A stretch of DNA of 64,000 nt from Iodobacter violaceini (GTDB taxonomy: Bacteria; Pseudomonadota; Gammaproteobacteria; Burkholderiales; Chitinibacteraceae). A program made the translations under genes and the position numbers. The stretch spans positions 186,001-250,000 of the forward strand of contig NZ_JAAOLX010000003.1 in assembly GCF_011601265.1 (NCBI RefSeq). Reading direction: 5' to 3'. Below are positions 44,716 to 53,995 of the stretch, in pieces (position 1 is the stretch's first letter; each line of letters starts with the position of its first letter). Below the pieces are notes generated by a model, which saw nothing but the letters and a program-made list of their open reading frames with translations, had not been told where the DNA came from and did no database searches.

Positions 44716-45270
44716 ATGAGCATCTGTTTAGAAACAGCAAGATTAATCCTTAAACCTCTTACCGAAGCAGACAGAGGCTTTTTTAACCAGCTCCAACAAC
44801 ACCCGGATGTCATGCGATATGTAAGTGATCCTTTATCTGCCGATGCAATCAATGAAAAATTTAACAGCCGTCTGCCCGCATGGACCAAACACAGCTCGCA
44901 CTGGCTGTGCCTGGTAATGATTGATAAACACCGCAATACACCCATTGGGATAACTGGCTTTATGCCCGAGTGGGAGCCATATCAGCAGGCTGAAGTTGGT
45001 TTTTTATTGCACCCCAATGAGCAGGGCAAAGGCTATGGCAAAGAATCTTTACAAGCCATATTGCAATTTGCTTTTAATGATTGCTTATTTCACAAAATAA
45101 AAGCCACAGTAACAGAAGGAAATATCGCCTCAGCCAGCTTATTAGAGCGGGTTGGATTTATACAAGAAGGCAGAATCAGAAATAACTTTAAATTAAATCA
45201 ACAATGGCACAATGATTTAATTTATGGATTATTAAATTCTGAATTTTCACCCGCATTCACTAAGAATTAA
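44716..45270 (+). CDS. GNAT acetyltransferase (RimJ/RimL-like)
   Basis: 184 aa. Seen: LETARLILKPLTEADRGFFNQL, then AEVGFLLHPNEQGKGYGKESLQAIL with the acetyl-CoA loop QGKGYGKE, and HKIKATVTEGNIASASLLERVGF. It is related in fold to the preceding GNAT but clearly different in sequence, so it is not a recent tandem copy. Substrate unknown. The lipoprotein gene follows after 4 nt. Confidence 0.85.
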   Translation: MSICLETARLILKPLTEADRGFFNQLQQHPDVMRYVSDPLSADAINEKFNSRLPAWTKHSSHWLCLVMIDKHRNTPIGITGFMPEWEPYQQAEVGFLLHPNEQGKGYGKESLQAILQFAFNDCLFHKIKATVTEGNIASASLLERVGFIQEGRIRNNFKLNQQWHNDLIYGLLNSEFSPAFTKN

Positions 45271-45274
45271 TCAT

Positions 45275-45982
45275 ATGAAATCCGCAATCTGCCTTTTTAC
45301 ATTCGCCTTATCAGCTTGTGGCGGCGGTGGCAGCGATCCGGCAACACCCGTCCCCCTTAGCAGCAGCGAATATCTGGCCTGGCACTATGCAGCCAGCGAT
45401 ACGCAGGCGATCTATGCAAAGCTTGGCGATGCGGGTGCAGGCATCAGCAGCCCTATTATTCCCAAAGGCAGCTTTAGCTATGATGCTAACGGCCAATACA
45501 GCTGGGGTAATGGCTTAAGCGGCGGCAGTGCGGTGTATCACCTGCCGGAAAACCCACACCTGCCCTTTGCCGCCATGCTTTGCGAGCCTGGGCTGGGAGG
45601 CGTTAAAGATAAAAAAGGCAGCTATGTTTTAATCGCCGCCAATGCCACCAAAGTGAGCTCGGCTATCGAGCTGGCCGGGCAACGCTTTGAAACCAGCGTG
45701 AGCGATTGCCAGGATGACAGCCAAATTGAGCATTTAAGCTTTGATGCCCAAGGGAATATGACGCGCACAACATTTAATTCCCCCAATAGCCCGGGTGTAA
45801 GCCTGGTGTATTCCCCTGCTGATTTTCAACAAATGCAAACAGGTTTGGTAATCCTTGGCCATAGCACCCGCTTGCAAGCCTTTAAGCTGATTGCCGAAGG
45901 TAAAACCCGCTATATCATGGTTGAACAAGATAAATCACTCAATGGCGATGGCAAAGATTCTATTTACTTATGGAAACAATAA
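45275..45982 (+). CDS. Uncharacterised lipoprotein
   Basis: 235 aa, not recognised. Seen: signal MKSAICLFTFALSAC with Cys15 as acylation site, a Gly-rich tether (GGGGS), and a soluble domain with a balanced composition, two Cys (CEPGLGG and DCQDD), many Gly-Ser-Tyr turns and a C-terminal stretch that ends near KDSIYLWKQ. The body looks like a beta-rich domain. It is packed in a run of GNAT genes and so is probably co-transcribed with them. No function is proposed. Confidence 0.7.
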   Translation: MKSAICLFTFALSACGGGGSDPATPVPLSSSEYLAWHYAASDTQAIYAKLGDAGAGISSPIIPKGSFSYDANGQYSWGNGLSGGSAVYHLPENPHLPFAAMLCEPGLGGVKDKKGSYVLIAANATKVSSAIELAGQRFETSVSDCQDDSQIEHLSFDAQGNMTRTTFNSPNSPGVSLVYSPADFQQMQTGLVILGHSTRLQAFKLIAEGKTRYIMVEQDKSLNGDGKDSIYLWKQ

Positions 45983-45984
45983 CG

Positions 45985-46422
45985 ATGCAAATAACCACAG
46001 CCATCCCTAATGAATACCCAGAACTATTAAAAATTTGGGAGTCCTCAGTCAGAGCTACGCATGATTTTTTATCTGAAGACGATATTCAATTTTATAAATC
46101 TAAAATGCTGAGCGATTTCTTTCCCGCAGTCTCATTGCAATGCGCGAAAGATAATCAGGAAAAAATAACCGGTTTTATTGGCTTGAGCGAGGGCAATATA
46201 GAAATGTTATTTATCGCCCCCGAGCACAGAGGCCTGGGAATTGGCAGTATGCTTTTAAATGATGCCATCACTCATCATCAAGCGAGCAAAGTGGATGTGA
46301 ATGAGCAAAACACCCAGGCAATTATTTTTTATGAGCATATGGGTTTTAAAACAATCAATCGATCTGCTCTTGATAGTATGAGCAACCCTTTTCCTATTTT
46401 GCATATGCAGCTTTCCGCATAA
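45985..46422 (+). CDS. GNAT acetyltransferase (YjaB-like)
   Basis: 145 aa from the ATG at 45985, 2 nt after the lipoprotein stop; an ATG 15 nt upstream is inside that gene. Seen: IWESSVRATHDFLSEDDIQFY, the acetyl-CoA loop as FIAPEHRGLGIGSMLLNDAI, and a C-terminal DVNEQNTQAIIFYEHMGF typical of single-domain GNATs. E. coli YjaB is a similar predicted acetyltransferase. It ends the six-gene run. Substrate unknown. Confidence 0.82.
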   Translation: MQITTAIPNEYPELLKIWESSVRATHDFLSEDDIQFYKSKMLSDFFPAVSLQCAKDNQEKITGFIGLSEGNIEMLFIAPEHRGLGIGSMLLNDAITHHQASKVDVNEQNTQAIIFYEHMGFKTINRSALDSMSNPFPILHMQLSA

Positions 46423-46669
46423 AATGTCCGGTTAATAAAACAGCTAAACTCCCCTCCAGAGGGGGTATCTATCTTTTGTGCTTAAACATCTTCAATCTCG
46501 GGGCCCGCTTTACCCCCCACTGAAGTTGAAGATACCCGCAGCGTAAAACCCTCATATCAGCCTTTCTGATTCACCCCATCAAAAAACACAATTAGCTTTA
46601 CAGCAGCCCCCGCTGATACATTGGTGCTGATCCGATTTATCTGACTATCTCTGCAAGAAGGAAGCCTAA

Positions 46670-48640
46670 ATGAGCAGCATTGATTCCGTACTTAAGGAAA
46701 CCCGTCTGTTTCCACCTTCTGACGATTTCCGTACTAAAGCAAATGTATCCGGCATGGAGGGCTATCACACCCTTTGCGAGAAAGCTAATAGCGATTATCA
46801 AGGCTTTTGGGGCGATTTGGGCCGCGAGTTAGTCAGCTGGCGCAAGCCTTTTACCAAGGTATTGGACGAATCCAATGCGCCGTTTTTCAAGTGGTTTGAA
46901 GACGGTGAAATGAATGTGTCCTACAACTGCCTCGACCGTCATCTTGAAAGCAAAGCGAATAAAGTAGCGATTATTTTTGAAGCAGACGATGGCTCAGTCT
47001 CCCGCGTAACTTACCGCGAGCTGTATCACCGCGTTTGCCAGTTTGCCAATGGGCTGAAGAGCCTTGGCGTGGTCAAGGGTGACCGCGTGGTGATCTACAT
47101 GCCGCACACCGTTGAAGCAATTATCGCCATGCAAGCCTGCGCCCGTATCGGTGCAATTCACTCGGTGGTATTCGGCGGCTTCTCTGCGGGCGCGCTGCGT
47201 GATCGCATCCAGGATGCTGCGGCCAAGATTGTGATTACCGCCAATGAATCGGTACGCGGCGGCAAAGCCACGCCACTGAAAGCCATGACAGACGAAGCGC
47301 TGGGCATTGGCAACTGCGAATCTGTCGAAAAAGTGATTGTGTTCCAGCGCACCGGCACCAAGCCGGATCACTGGAGCGAAAGCAATAATGTCTGGTGGCA
47401 TCAGCTGGTTAAAGGCCTGCCTGATGTATGCGAGCCAGAATGGATGAACGCCGAAGATCCGCTGTTTGTGCTCTATACCTCCGGCTCAACAGGTAAGCCT
47501 AAGGGCATTCAGCATTCCAGCGCGGGCTACTTCCTTGGCACGCAAGTATCCATGAAATGGGTGTTCGATTACAAAGAAGACGATGTGTACTGGTGCACGG
47601 CCGATGTGGGCTGGATTACCGGCCACAGCTATATTGCCTACGGCCCGCTGGGCATTGGTGCCACGCAAGTGGTGTTTGAAGGCGTGCCCACCTATCCGGA
47701 TGCTGGCCGCTTCTGGGCGATGATTGAAAAACACCAGGTCACCACCTTTTACACCGCACCAACCGCAATCCGCTCGCTGATTAAACTGGGTGGCGAGTTG
47801 CCTAAGCAATATGATCTATCCAGCCTGCGCCTCTTGGGCACAGTGGGTGAGCCGATTAATCCTGATGCATGGATGTGGTATCACGAGGTCATCGGTGGCG
47901 GCCGTTGCCCGATTGTAGATACCTGGTGGCAGACCGAAACCGGCTCCAATATGGTGGCTCCACTGCCAGGCGCAGTGGCAACCAAACCGGGTTCTTGCAC
48001 CCTGCCGCTGCCAGGCATTATGACGGCGATTGTGGATGAATCCGGCGCGCCGGTAGAGCCGGGCAAAGGTGGGTCCTTGGTAATTACCCGCCCGTTCCCA
48101 TCTTTGGTACGCACCATTTATAACGATGCCGCACGCTTTAAGAGCACCTACTTCCCGGAAGAATTTAACGGCAAGTTTTACCTGGCTGGTGATTCGGCGC
48201 ATTACGACGAGCACGGCTATATCTGGATTATGGGCCGCATCGACGACGTGCTGAATGTATCCGGCCACCGCCTTGGCACCATGGAAATTGAATCGGCTCT
48301 GGCTGCCAACCCGCTGGTTGCAGAAGCCGCAGTGGTAGGTAAGCCGCACGATATCAAGGGCGAATCAGTCGTTGCCTTTGTGGTGCTCAAGGGTGATCGC
48401 CCTGAAGGCGAGGCAGGTAAAGCGGTAGCCAAACAGCTGCGCGAATGGGTAGCTCACGAGATCGGCAAAATTGCTCAGCCGGATGAAATCCGCTTTGGCG
48501 ACAATCTGCCTAAAACACGCTCCGGCAAAATCATGCGCCGCCTGCTCAGAAATATCGCCAAGGGTGAAGAAATTACCCAGGATATTTCCACACTGGAAAA
48601 CCCTGCAATCCTGGAACAACTGCGCCACAGCGCACTGTAA
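46670..48640 (+). CDS. acs: Acetyl-CoA synthetase
   Basis: 656 aa. Acs activates acetate to acetyl-CoA through acetyl-AMP and lets the cell use acetate as a carbon source. Seen: the ACS N-terminal block ([16 protein letters not shown]), the AMP-binding motif [26 protein letters not shown], a WWQTETGS block, and the C-terminal [10 protein letters not shown] with Lys620, the residue that is acetylated to shut the enzyme off. Full length; ribosome site AAGGAAG. Its likely uptake partner ActP is at 32-34 kb. Confidence 0.97.
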   Translation: MSSIDSVLKETRLFPPSDDFRTKANVSGMEGYHTLCEKANSDYQGFWGDLGRELVSWRKPFTKVLDESNAPFFKWFEDGEMNVSYNCLDRHLESKANKVAIIFEADDGSVSRVTYRELYHRVCQFANGLKSLGVVKGDRVVIYMPHTVEAIIAMQACARIGAIHSVVFGGFSAGALRDRIQDAAAKIVITANESVRGGKATPLKAMTDEALGIGNCESVEKVIVFQRTGTKPDHWSESNNVWWHQLVKGLPDVCEPEWMNAEDPLFVLYTSGSTGKPKGIQHSSAGYFLGTQVSMKWVFDYKEDDVYWCTADVGWITGHSYIAYGPLGIGATQVVFEGVPTYPDAGRFWAMIEKHQVTTFYTAPTAIRSLIKLGGELPKQYDLSSLRLLGTVGEPINPDAWMWYHEVIGGGRCPIVDTWWQTETGSNMVAPLPGAVATKPGSCTLPLPGIMTAIVDESGAPVEPGKGGSLVITRPFPSLVRTIYNDAARFKSTYFPEEFNGKFYLAGDSAHYDEHGYIWIMGRIDDVLNVSGHRLGTMEIESALAANPLVAEAAVVGKPHDIKGESVVAFVVLKGDRPEGEAGKAVAKQLREWVAHEIGKIAQPDEIRFGDNLPKTRSGKIMRRLLRNIAKGEEITQDISTLENPAILEQLRHSAL

Positions 48641-48677
48641 CAGCCATAAAAAATACTGCGTCACGGCAGCTTTTGAT

Positions 48678-48705
48678 GCCCCGGCTATAGCCGGGGCTTT
48701 TTTTT
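48678..48705 (+). terminator. Rho-independent terminator of acs
   Basis: Perfect 8-bp stem GCCCCGGC/GCCGGGGC with TATA loop, followed by eight Ts. Confidence 0.93.
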
Positions 48706-48888
48706 AACAATGAAATACGCAGATTACTGAGAATATGGCTCAGAATAAATCCAAAAATAAAATAGCTTGCACTCAATCTATTCACTAAAAACTAAGCATT
48801 CGTTTTGTGCACACCGCTCACTTCAATGTGGCTGTTTAATTGCTAATACGCAATTACAGTAAGATTGGACCAATTGGATTTAAAAAAT

Positions 48889-48922
48889 AAAAAGCCACCA
48901 TATCAGCTATGGCGGCTTTTTT
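48889..48922. terminator. Terminator between acs and the NicX-like gene
   Basis: A 10-bp stem AAGCCACCAT/ATGGCGGCTT with one mismatch and a 7-nt loop, with As before and Ts after. It works for the convergent NicX-like gene, which ends 69 nt away. Confidence 0.75.
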
Positions 48923-48990
48923 ATTAAAGATACCGAGTGTTTCTAAAAATTAAAATCTGCAACTAGCAAGATTTATCCCTTTAATTTCGA

Positions 48991-50034
48991 TCACACCCGC
49001 CATTGCCCATCGATATAAACGTTTTCATCGCCGAAATACACACCGGTAGTGGCGACAAATACGTCGATATGAAAACGCGTGTCTTTGCGTTTAAATTGCG
49101 GTTTGTTATAGCTGCCGTGCTTGGCGCCCAGCGATAAATGAACGCCGCACAGCCGCTCAAAAGTACCGATATCGCTTACGGTGCGCTCGCGGCTGAATGC
49201 ACGATTCAGGCCCAGGCCCAGCTCACGCACCCACACCTCGCCTTCCACTGCACGGATTTTAGCCAGCACTTCATCAAAATACGGCGTGCTGTTTTCTACC
49301 CCAACCACACAGCCCTGCTCAACAATCAGAGTGATCGGCAGAGCCGGAAAATTGCAATGAAAGCTGGTATCGCCAAACACAAAAATATCGGCGCGGCCGC
49401 TCAGCTGCGTTAAATCACGCGCTTCAGTAAACACTTCGCCAATCGGAAACTGCCCGCCAATATGCTTCATCTGGCGGTAATCGCCCACATTCAGCTTTGC
49501 GCCCTCCAGCGGGCCGGCATAGGTCAGCACCTGGCCCTCGCCGCTGGTGATGCGCGCGTGCGGCGCCGCATTGATCCGCGCCTGCAAGGCCGCGCCCGTG
49601 CCGCGATAATATTCAGCATCGTAAGCCAACGCTTCAATATACAAAGGCGCTTCATCCGCCACCATGCGCGCCAGATGCACATGCTCGATCACTTTTAACT
49701 CTTGATTAAACAACTGCACCCGCAAACGATAGGCATCGAGGCGAAAATGCGTCGACTGAATCAACACCACCAAAGCCCCGGCAGGCTGAGCATGAAACGC
49801 CGCCATCACCGCATCATTATCCACGCTGCTGATTTCAATCACCTGCGCGCTTGGCAAAGCCAGCTGATAGCTATCCGCCAACACCTGCGCCAAAGGGCAT
49901 TCAACATCGTAAACAATCAAAGCCGCTTCATCGCTGCGATGACCAATCGCCACGCTGACAATATCGCGCACATGGGCAGCCGCCGCAGCGCGGTGCTGGG
50001 CATTCAGTTCGCAGTAATGGGGGGTATTTATCAT
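48991..50034 (-). CDS. NicX/M29-like metalloprotein
   Basis: 347 aa. It resembles the M29 aminopeptidase fold group that includes 2,5-dihydroxypyridine 5,6-dioxygenase NicX. In NicX the iron ligands are Glu265, His318 and Asp320. Here Glu271 (in ELGLGLN), His322 and Asp324 (in RFHIDVF) have nearly the same spacing. Other landmarks: an N-terminal alpha-beta part, FVFGDTSFHCNFPALPITLIVEQG, and HLSLGAKHGSYNKPQFKRKD. Peptidase or dioxygenase activity cannot be separated from the sequence. It stands alone, with no nicotinate catabolism genes nearby. Confidence 0.7.
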   Translation of the reverse strand: MINTPHYCELNAQHRAAAAAHVRDIVSVAIGHRSDEAALIVYDVECPLAQVLADSYQLALPSAQVIEISSVDNDAVMAAFHAQPAGALVVLIQSTHFRLDAYRLRVQLFNQELKVIEHVHLARMVADEAPLYIEALAYDAEYYRGTGAALQARINAAPHARITSGEGQVLTYAGPLEGAKLNVGDYRQMKHIGGQFPIGEVFTEARDLTQLSGRADIFVFGDTSFHCNFPALPITLIVEQGCVVGVENSTPYFDEVLAKIRAVEGEVWVRELGLGLNRAFSRERTVSDIGTFERLCGVHLSLGAKHGSYNKPQFKRKDTRFHIDVFVATTGVYFGDENVYIDGQWRV

Positions 50035-50683
50035 TGGGTGTACTTCTGTGCGTGATTCAACAATGGCGACACCTTAACGCAATGATTCAGCCATGTAAAA
50101 AAAGCTGGGCCTTGAAGTACAAAGGGAGCGGGGAACAGGGGGTTTCACGGAAGAATGCCAGGGCATAAGGGGAATGGTTTTGAGGGGTGGGCGCAAGCAG
50201 CGTATTTTTCAGTATCGCTCGTGAGTAAGCACCCCACAGGCGCTAAACAAAATCAAAAAGACCTTTTTAGTGCCTTCGGCACGTTGATTTTGGAGCGGTC
50301 GCCACCGCGGGGGCCTTCCTTTCTTGAACGGCCAAGAAACGAAGCCAAAGAAGGCCGCCCCACGAAACACGAAAACCCCTCATCTGCGGACAATCGAGCG
50401 GCGGCTGCGGGACTCACTCGCTTCGCTCGCTCAAACATCCTCGCCGAAACCCCGCCCGCTTGTTCCTCGCTTCGGCGTGTTTCAAGGGGACTTTAAGCCC
50501 TATACGAAGAGCGTGGTTAGTATGTTTTTCGCTGTTTGCTAATAAAAAAACGATGTAGTTAGCAAGTAGCTTGGACATGATTTATCTGCTCAACGCATAT
50601 CTCTAAATAAACTGTTGGGCTGATAAAGCTTTAGCCCAATCTACCGTGCAGCCCCATTAAGCACCTTGTTATGAGAATGCCCT
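50035..50683. other. Gene-free region with repeat-like sequence
   Basis: 649 nt with no supported gene. 50200-50500 is richer in G and C than the neighbourhood and contains small hairpins such as GTGCC-TTC-GGCAC (50270-50282). Its minus-strand frame reads like the spurious short proteins often annotated in Betaproteobacteria (SLASFLGRSRKEG, S/T-rich), which points to a dispersed intergenic repeat. An imperfect palindromic element follows at 50558-50643. Confidence 0.5.
50558..50643. repeat. Imperfect palindromic element, left of the GFA gene
   Basis: The ends GTAGCTTGGAC and GCCCAATCTAC are near inverted repeats (9 of 11). The interior TTATCTGCTCAACGCATATCTCTAAATA is close to the element at 51150-51234 (TTATCTGCCCGGCGCATCTCCGTAAATA). 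Both lie in the same orientation on either side of the GFA gene. Confidence 0.6.
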
Positions 50684-51097
50684 TTATCCTTGAGGGGAAC
50701 CTTGTTTTTTGGGAAGTTGAGGATCCATAAAATCCCAGGTTGCGGCTCCTGCCACATAGAAATCTAACTTGGGCACGTAGTGCGATGCATCGTTTAAGGT
50801 GCCAGCTTTTATGCCCAGCATACCGGGAAGATTGCTGAACTTTGCGAACAATTGAGCGCCACAATTCGGGCAGAAACCTCTTTTATGCGTACCTCCGCTA
50901 TCCGCCATTGACTCAAAATATTTTGCCTCGCCAGAAACAAACACATTTTTTTCGGGGAAAAGCATTGCTGGGATATAAGCACTACCCGAGCTTCTTTGGC
51001 AGTCTTTGCAGTGACAGTTACCAGCAAATAATGGTTCAACATCAGCTGAATAGTGGATTTCGCCACAAAGACACTGCCCTGCGTATTTTGAATTCAT
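50684..51097 (-). CDS. GFA-family (CENP-V/GFA) zinc protein
   Basis: 137 aa. The GFA domain was named after glutathione-dependent formaldehyde-activating enzyme; many members have no proven role. Seen: complete zinc-ligand sets C-x-C-G (Cys9, Cys11), CHCKDCQRSSG (28-33) and FCPNCG (about 80), with SGEAKYFES and AGTLND typical of the family. The ATG at 51097 gives the normal N-terminus; the open frame begins 27 nt earlier. It is flanked on both sides by related palindromic elements and stands apart from other genes. Confidence 0.88.
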   Translation of the reverse strand: MNSKYAGQCLCGEIHYSADVEPLFAGNCHCKDCQRSSGSAYIPAMLFPEKNVFVSGEAKYFESMADSGGTHKRGFCPNCGAQLFAKFSNLPGMLGIKAGTLNDASHYVPKLDFYVAGAATWDFMDPQLPKKQGSPQG

Positions 51098-51149
51098 ATT
51101 TAACTCTCTGCGGATTCTGATCATAAAGTGAAGCTAAGGAGTAAGCACG

Positions 51150-51234
51150 ATAGCAAGTTACTTGTGCATGTTTTATCTGCCCGGCGCATCTCCGTAAATA
51201 CAAAGATTAGACAATACGCCTTAGCCCAAGCTAC
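51150..51234. repeat. Imperfect palindromic element, right of the GFA gene
   Basis: About 85 nt similar to 50558-50643: GCAAGTTACTTGTGCATG against GCAAGTAGCTTGGACATG, a shared TTATCTGC-(C/T)... interior, and a right end TTAGCCCAAGCTAC against TTAGCCCAATCTAC. The right end is also like the right end of the element at 54070-54206. Confidence 0.6.
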
Positions 51235-51250
51235 TTTAGCAAGCTAAAAT

Positions 51251-51634
51251 TCAGGCTTCATTATCACTATGCAGCAAGTTTTCCCAAGATGGCAGCTTGT
51301 ACTTCATACGGCCATAAGCATAGTAAGCAGCCATTGCAACACCAAAAAACATGCCCGCCAACATAGCTCTAGTGACTACATCCCCCCAATAAATACCCTG
51401 ACTGGACCAAACGAGCAGCCACATTGATAGCCCCCACACCGCACTGAAATATGCCGCACAAGAAATAGCCGTATTTGCAAAACTTACGAAATGCGGTGGC
51501 CGAACACTAAAACCAATACGCCGAAGTAACCTAGTAGCTGGCGGCAGGTAGTTAGACTTCCATATTCCAGTGGAATCCAGAACTTCAGTTGCTCTTCTGA
51601 ACTTAGCTTCATAAACAAGATCCGTAGTCTTCAT
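51251..51634 (-). CDS. DUF6404-like membrane protein
   Basis: 127 aa. Seen: a charged N-terminal helix (YEAKFRRATEVLDSTGIWKSNY), a central PPATRLLRRIGFSVRPPHF motif, two transmembrane helices (about 58-75 and 92-113), and a C-terminal KLPSWENL. The PPHF motif and the two helices match what I recall as DUF6404, a family without known function. GAGGAAG 7 nt before the ATG at 51634 sets the start; the open frame begins 27 nt earlier. Transcribed alone, between the repeat element and uvrB. Confidence 0.7.
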   Translation of the reverse strand: MKTTDLVYEAKFRRATEVLDSTGIWKSNYLPPATRLLRRIGFSVRPPHFVSFANTAISCAAYFSAVWGLSMWLLVWSSQGIYWGDVVTRAMLAGMFFGVAMAAYYAYGRMKYKLPSWENLLHSDNEA

Positions 51635-51979
51635 GGGGACTTCCTCATAAAAAATTGCCATACTTGCCCCACAATATGAAGAGCCCGTTTATGGAACAAA
51701 TAAGCACAAAGCCTGGTAACAAAATTCAGCAGCTATAATTTACGCAAAACATTACATTAACTTGACATAAGTTACACATTAAATAAAAGTTACTAAAAGA
51801 AACAACTGCATTTACATCACAACCTGAATACCAAATTACATACATCCAGGCACGGCCCCTATTCGCCTCCATTACTTGCACGGCCAACAAACCACTCCCC
51901 CCCAAAAACCATTAAAGCGGACGAGCGTTCTATTGGGTAGAATAAGCCTACTTCGCCTCGTCAACACAGGATCTTGCCC
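51635..51979. other. Intergenic region before uvrB
   Basis: 345 nt between the divergent DUF6404 and uvrB genes, AT-rich on the left half. A TTGACA box occurs at about 51762, but no -10 box fits well. I found no LexA-type CTGT-N8-ACAG site. The last 100 nt include a C-run. Confidence 0.5.
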
Positions 51980-53995
51980 ATGTTTGTCGATTACCCCGGC
52001 AGCCCCTATCGCCTGTTTCAGCCATTTCCGCCTGCTGGCGATCAGCCAACGGCCATTGCTCAGTTGCTTGAAGGGCTGGATGATGGTTTGCAGTATCAGA
52101 CCCTGCTTGGGGTAACAGGCTCGGGTAAGACTTATACGATGGCCAATGTGATTGCCCAGTCAGGGCGGCCAGCTATTTTGATGGCACCGAATAAGACACT
52201 GGCGGCGCAGCTTTACTCGGAGATGCGTGAATTCTTTCCGCAAAATGCGGTTGAATACTTTGTGTCTTACTACGATTACTACCAGCCCGAAGCCTATGTG
52301 CCCAGCCGCGATTTATTTATCGAGAAAGACTCGGCGATTAATGAGCATATCGAGCAGATGCGGCTCTCTGCCACCAAGGCAATTTTAGAGCGGCCCGATT
52401 GTATTATTGTGGCCACTGTCAGCGCGATTTACGGGATTGGCGATCCCAGCTCTTACCACCAGATGATTTTGCACCTGAAAGAAGGCGAGCGCGTTGCCCA
52501 GCGCGATATGATCAAACGCCTCACCGCCATGCAATACGATAGAAACGACACCGATTTCAGCCGTGGTTGTTTCAGGGTGCGCGGCGATGTGATCGATATC
52601 TTCCCCGCCGAATCCGCCGAATTAGCACTGCGGGTGAATTTATTTGATGATGAATTAGAAACGCTGCAATTATTCGACCCGCTTACAGGCCATATCAAAC
52701 AGCGCGTGGGCCGCTTTACGGTTTTCCCCAGCAGCCATTACGTTACCCCGCGTGAAAAAGTGCTGGAAGCCATCGAAACCATTAAGGCCGAGCTGACTGA
52801 CCGGCTGGCGTTTTATTACAAAGAACACAAATTAGTCGAAGCGCAACGGCTGGAGCAGCGCACCCGTTTTGATTTAGAAATGCTGATCGAAATGGGCTTT
52901 TGTAAGGGCATTGAAAACTACTCGCGGCATTTCTCCGGCAAGCCGGCAGGCTCGGCCCCGCCGACGCTGATCAACTATATGCCGCCTAATTCGATCATGA
53001 TTATCGACGAAAGCCACGTCACCATTCCGCAAATTGGCGCGATGTATAAGGGCGACCGATCACGCAAAGAAAATTTGGTCGATTATGGTTTCCGCATGCC
53101 CTCCGCGCTGGACAACCGGCCGCTGAAATTTGAAGAATTTGAGCAGCTGATGCCGCAAACGGTGTTTGTCTCCGCCACGCCTGCAGATTACGAGGCCAGG
53201 CATCAGGGGCAGATTGTGGAGCAAGTGGTGCGCCCGACGGGCCTGGTAGACCCGATTATTGAAGTGCGGCCTGTGGGCACGCAGGTGGATGATTTGCTCT
53301 CTGAAATCAAACTGCGCACCGAGCAGGGCGAGCGGGTGCTGGTAACCACGCTGACCAAACGCATGAGCGAGCAGCTGACAGATTATCTGAACGAGCACGG
53401 GGTAAAAGTGCGCTATTTGCACTCGGATATTGATACCGTAGAGCGCGTCGAAATCCTGCGCGATTTGCGCCTTGGCGTATTTGATGTGCTGATCGGGATT
53501 AACTTATTGCGCGAAGGCCTGGATATCCCGGAGGTTTCCCTGGTGGCGATTTTAGACGCAGATAAAGAAGGCTTTTTAAGATCAGAGCGCAGCTTAATCC
53601 AGACTATTGGCCGCGCCGCGCGTAATTTAAATGGTAAAGCGATTCTCTACGCCGATCGAATCACCAATTCGATGAAAAAGGCCATCGATGAAACCGAACG
53701 CCGCCGCGCCAAACAAACCGCATTTAATCAGGCCAATGGCATTACGCCGCGCAGCGTAGTCAAACGCATCAAGGATATTATCGACGGCGTATATAACGAA
53801 GAAGCCGCCGTAGCCGCCAGGTTAGAAATGAAGCGGCAAAAAATGCTCAATGAGTTTGACGAAAAATCCCTGGCCAAAGAATTAAAACGCCTCGAAAAAG
53901 AAATGATCGAAGCCGCTAAAAACCTGGAATTTGAAAAAGCAGCCCAATTACGCGATCAACTGAAAATGCTGAAAGATCAGGTATTTGGGAATTGA
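51980..53995 (+). CDS. uvrB: Excinuclease ABC subunit UvrB
   Basis: 671 aa. UvrB is the central damage-verifying helicase of nucleotide excision repair, loaded by UvrA and then cut by UvrC. Seen: Walker A GVTGSGKT (residues 44-51), the beta-hairpin [15 protein letters not shown] that checks [28 protein letters not shown] (Walker B), motif [11 protein letters not shown] and the C-terminal UVR helical hairpin that binds UvrC ([16 protein letters not shown]). The ATG at 51980 is used; a TTG two codons earlier is in frame. Full length. Confidence 0.97.
   Translation: MFVDYPGSPYRLFQPFPPAGDQPTAIAQLLEGLDDGLQYQTLLGVTGSGKTYTMANVIAQSGRPAILMAPNKTLAAQLYSEMREFFPQNAVEYFVSYYDYYQPEAYVPSRDLFIEKDSAINEHIEQMRLSATKAILERPDCIIVATVSAIYGIGDPSSYHQMILHLKEGERVAQRDMIKRLTAMQYDRNDTDFSRGCFRVRGDVIDIFPAESAELALRVNLFDDELETLQLFDPLTGHIKQRVGRFTVFPSSHYVTPREKVLEAIETIKAELTDRLAFYYKEHKLVEAQRLEQRTRFDLEMLIEMGFCKGIENYSRHFSGKPAGSAPPTLINYMPPNSIMIIDESHVTIPQIGAMYKGDRSRKENLVDYGFRMPSALDNRPLKFEEFEQLMPQTVFVSATPADYEARHQGQIVEQVVRPTGLVDPIIEVRPVGTQVDDLLSEIKLRTEQGERVLVTTLTKRMSEQLTDYLNEHGVKVRYLHSDIDTVERVEILRDLRLGVFDVLIGINLLREGLDIPEVSLVAILDADKEGFLRSERSLIQTIGRAARNLNGKAILYADRITNSMKKAIDETERRRAKQTAFNQANGITPRSVVKRIKDIIDGVYNEEAAVAARLEMKRQKMLNEFDEKSLAKELKRLEKEMIEAAKNLEFEKAAQLRDQLKMLKDQVFGN

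Larger units (their letters stand above)
48641..48990. other. Intergenic region behind acs
   Basis: 350 nt holding two terminators (48678-48705 and 48889-48922) and AT-rich spacer between. Short palindromes AATTGC/GCAATT and CCAATTGG occur near 48837-48876. No gene was recognised. Confidence 0.6.

Noticed and set aside
50558-51234. Integron cassette for the GFA gene
   Set aside because: The flanking elements lack the GTTRRRY/RYYYAAC core sites of attC, and no integrase is in the window.
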